NCBI GenBank assembly: GCA_938038815.1
Contig: CALHTF010000026.1
Span: 1 to 41,860 of the forward strand
DNA length: 41,860 bases
Reading direction: 5' to 3'
DNA from: an uncultured Acidimicrobiales bacterium
Lineage (GTDB): Bacteria > Actinomycetota > Acidimicrobiia > Acidimicrobiales > SHLQ01
Shown here: positions 40,820 through 41,860 of the stretch, one piece after another
Layout of the letters: each line of letters opens with the position of its first letter
Numbering within the stretch: position 1 is the first letter of the stretch
The notes under the pieces: model-generated
Database searches by the model: none
Told to the model about the DNA's origin: nothing
The model's input: only the letters and a program-made list of their open reading frames with translations
Position numbers and translations under genes: made by a program

Positions 40820-41823
40820 ACCCCCACTTCCCGCCCGCCCTTGACCCAGCCATCGACCCAGCCGTCGACCGGTCCGTCGAATCCACCGCCGGCGCGACCA
40901 GCTTGGCTCGCCCGAACGTGTTGATCGTCGGCGCCGCCCGTGCCGGATCGACCTTCCTAGTCAACCAACTCACCCAGCATCCACTGGTCGCGACGAGCAA
41001 CCCGAAGGAAACCCACTTCCTGTCGCTCGGTCACCGAGCGGTCGACGGTGAAGCCCCCCAGTTTTGCGGCCCAGGCGATGACACATCGATCAACACCCAA
41101 ATCGCGCTGTCGGTAGCCGACTGGGAAAACGCCTTCCTGCCCGCCCACAGCACGCCAGTTCGGATCGATGCGTCGGTCTCGATGCTGTACTACGGCGAAG
41201 AAGCCATCAAAAACGTGCAGCGGTACCTCGGCGACGACGTGCGGGTCATCGTGGTGCTGCGCGACCCCGTCGACCGGGCCTATTCCGCCTTCAAATACCT
41301 GGAAAATAGGGGCGTTGAGCTGGCCGAATCGTTCGAGGACGCCCTCGACGCGGAGCCGTCGCGCATGGCCGACGGCTGGCACCACCTGTGGCACTACCGC
41401 TCGATGAGCCAATACGCCGAACAGCTCACCCCGTGGATGGCGGCCTTCGGCGACCGGCTCACGGTGGTCGATTACGACGATCTCACCAGCGATAGCCAGG
41501 GCGTTTGCACCAGACTTATCGAGTGGCTTGGCCTCAATCCGGAGCAACTTTCGGTCGATGACAGGGCAGTGAACTCCTCTGGTGAACTGCGCAGCTCCGG
41601 CATGCAGCAGTTGCTCACGTCCTGCCGCAACATCAGCTGGCTCCAGCAAAGTGTGAAAGCGGCCATCCCGTTCGAGATGCGCGAGCGCATCCGATCGCTG
41701 AACCTGCGCGGCTCGACCGCGTCGGAAGCGGCCCGGGCGCGACTCATGGACGACCTAGAGGACGACCTCGCAAAACTGCGAGATCTTCTTGGTCCGTCGA
41801 TGAGTCCGCAATGGCTTCGGTAA
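40816..41823 (+). CDS. PAPS-dependent sulfotransferase
   Basis: A 335-residue sulfotransferase using PAPS to sulfate a sugar or lipid. The start is GTG, overlapping the TGA of the glycosyltransferase by 4 bases. Seen: VGAARAGSTFL (about 38-48), the 5'-phosphosulfate loop (usually K, here R), and VVLRDPVDRAYSAFKY (146-161), the 3'-phosphate site with Arg and Ser157. Also WHHLWHYRSMSQYAEQL, which fits heparan-type and actinobacterial sulfotransferases. A sulfotransferase inside a polysaccharide locus suggests a sulfated exopolysaccharide. The acceptor is unknown. Confidence 0.88.
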   Translation: MNPHFPPALDPAIDPAVDRSVESTAGATSLARPNVLIVGAARAGSTFLVNQLTQHPLVATSNPKETHFLSLGHRAVDGEAPQFCGPGDDTSINTQIALSVADWENAFLPAHSTPVRIDASVSMLYYGEEAIKNVQRYLGDDVRVIVVLRDPVDRAYSAFKYLENRGVELAESFEDALDAEPSRMADGWHHLWHYRSMSQYAEQLTPWMAAFGDRLTVVDYDDLTSDSQGVCTRLIEWLGLNPEQLSVDDRAVNSSGELRSSGMQQLLTSCRNISWLQQSVKAAIPFEMRERIRSLNLRGSTASEAARARLMDDLEDDLAKLRDLLGPSMSPQWLR

Positions 41824-41860
41824 GCACCCGCGTTCGGACGCTCATCACCGACCCACCACC
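41811..41860 (+). CDS. Possible start of a further gene, cut by the window edge
   Basis: ATG at 41811, 13 bases inside the end of the sulfotransferase gene, opens a frame (MASVSTRVRTLITDPP) that runs to the window end. It would continue the locus, but 16 residues are not enough to name it and there is no ribosome site. Confidence 0.3.
   Translation, partial: MASVSTRVRTLITDPP

Overview
The window is GC-rich, densely coded DNA from an actinobacterium. F420-type luciferase-like oxidoreductases, a DUF2510 tail, neocarzinostatin-like domains, an Mpt53/DsbF-like lipoprotein and many apparently leaderless genes all point that way. The gene mix resembles Acidimicrobiia such as Ilumatobacter relatives, but that placement is inference. 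About 38 protein genes, one intact insertion sequence and one gene with an amber stop were recognised. No tRNA, rRNA or CRISPR array was seen.

Layout. 1-7 kb: an M20 peptidase, a thioredoxin-fold lipoprotein whose first active-site Cys codon is TGA, a hotdog-like protein divergent from a DtxR-type regulator, a DinB-like protein, a lipoprotein, a TauD/TfdA dioxygenase and a degenerate M48 protein. 7-18 kb: a DUF2071 gene with an internal TAG, an alkylsulfatase, two LLM oxidoreductases, a K+ channel with an RCK domain, a dienelactone hydrolase, a FetB-like permease, a PIG-L deacetylase, and an MFS transporter followed by a fused tandem TetR regulator. 18-27 kb: a secreted protein with four neocarzinostatin-like domains, isocitrate lyase, a DeaD-type RNA helicase, a dCache-GGDEF diguanylate cyclase, a four-helix membrane protein with an alpha/beta hydrolase, and a divergent arsI/arsR pair. 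27-28.4 kb: an IS481-type element that has split the hairpin just after arsR. 28.5-37 kb: a second DEAD-box helicase, an Ldh/MDH2-family protein lacking its usual catalytic His, a DUF3048 protein, a DUF1353 membrane protein, and a SNF2 helicase translationally coupled to a low-complexity basic protein. 37-41.9 kb: the start of an exopolysaccharide locus (Wzz/BY-kinase-like protein, sugar-phosphate transferase, GT4 glycosyltransferase, sulfotransferase) running off the right edge.

Most remarkable. The gene at 1458-2000 is a strong selenoprotein candidate. It reads WAPW-TGA-PTC where relatives have WAPWCPTC, stays in frame for another 100 codons, and has a small hairpin with a GGTC loop 26 nt after the TGA, the arrangement of a bacterial SECIS. 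No sel genes lie in the window, so the claim depends on the rest of the genome.

Expression. Seventeen starts carry a TANNNT hexamer ending 5-8 nt before the ATG/GTG with no Shine-Dalgarno sequence, which suggests leaderless transcripts. This pattern also supports many of the chosen starts. Several enzymes here have lost key catalytic residues (M48-like, BY-kinase-like, Ldh-like, DtxR metal site), so domain names alone overstate what they can do.
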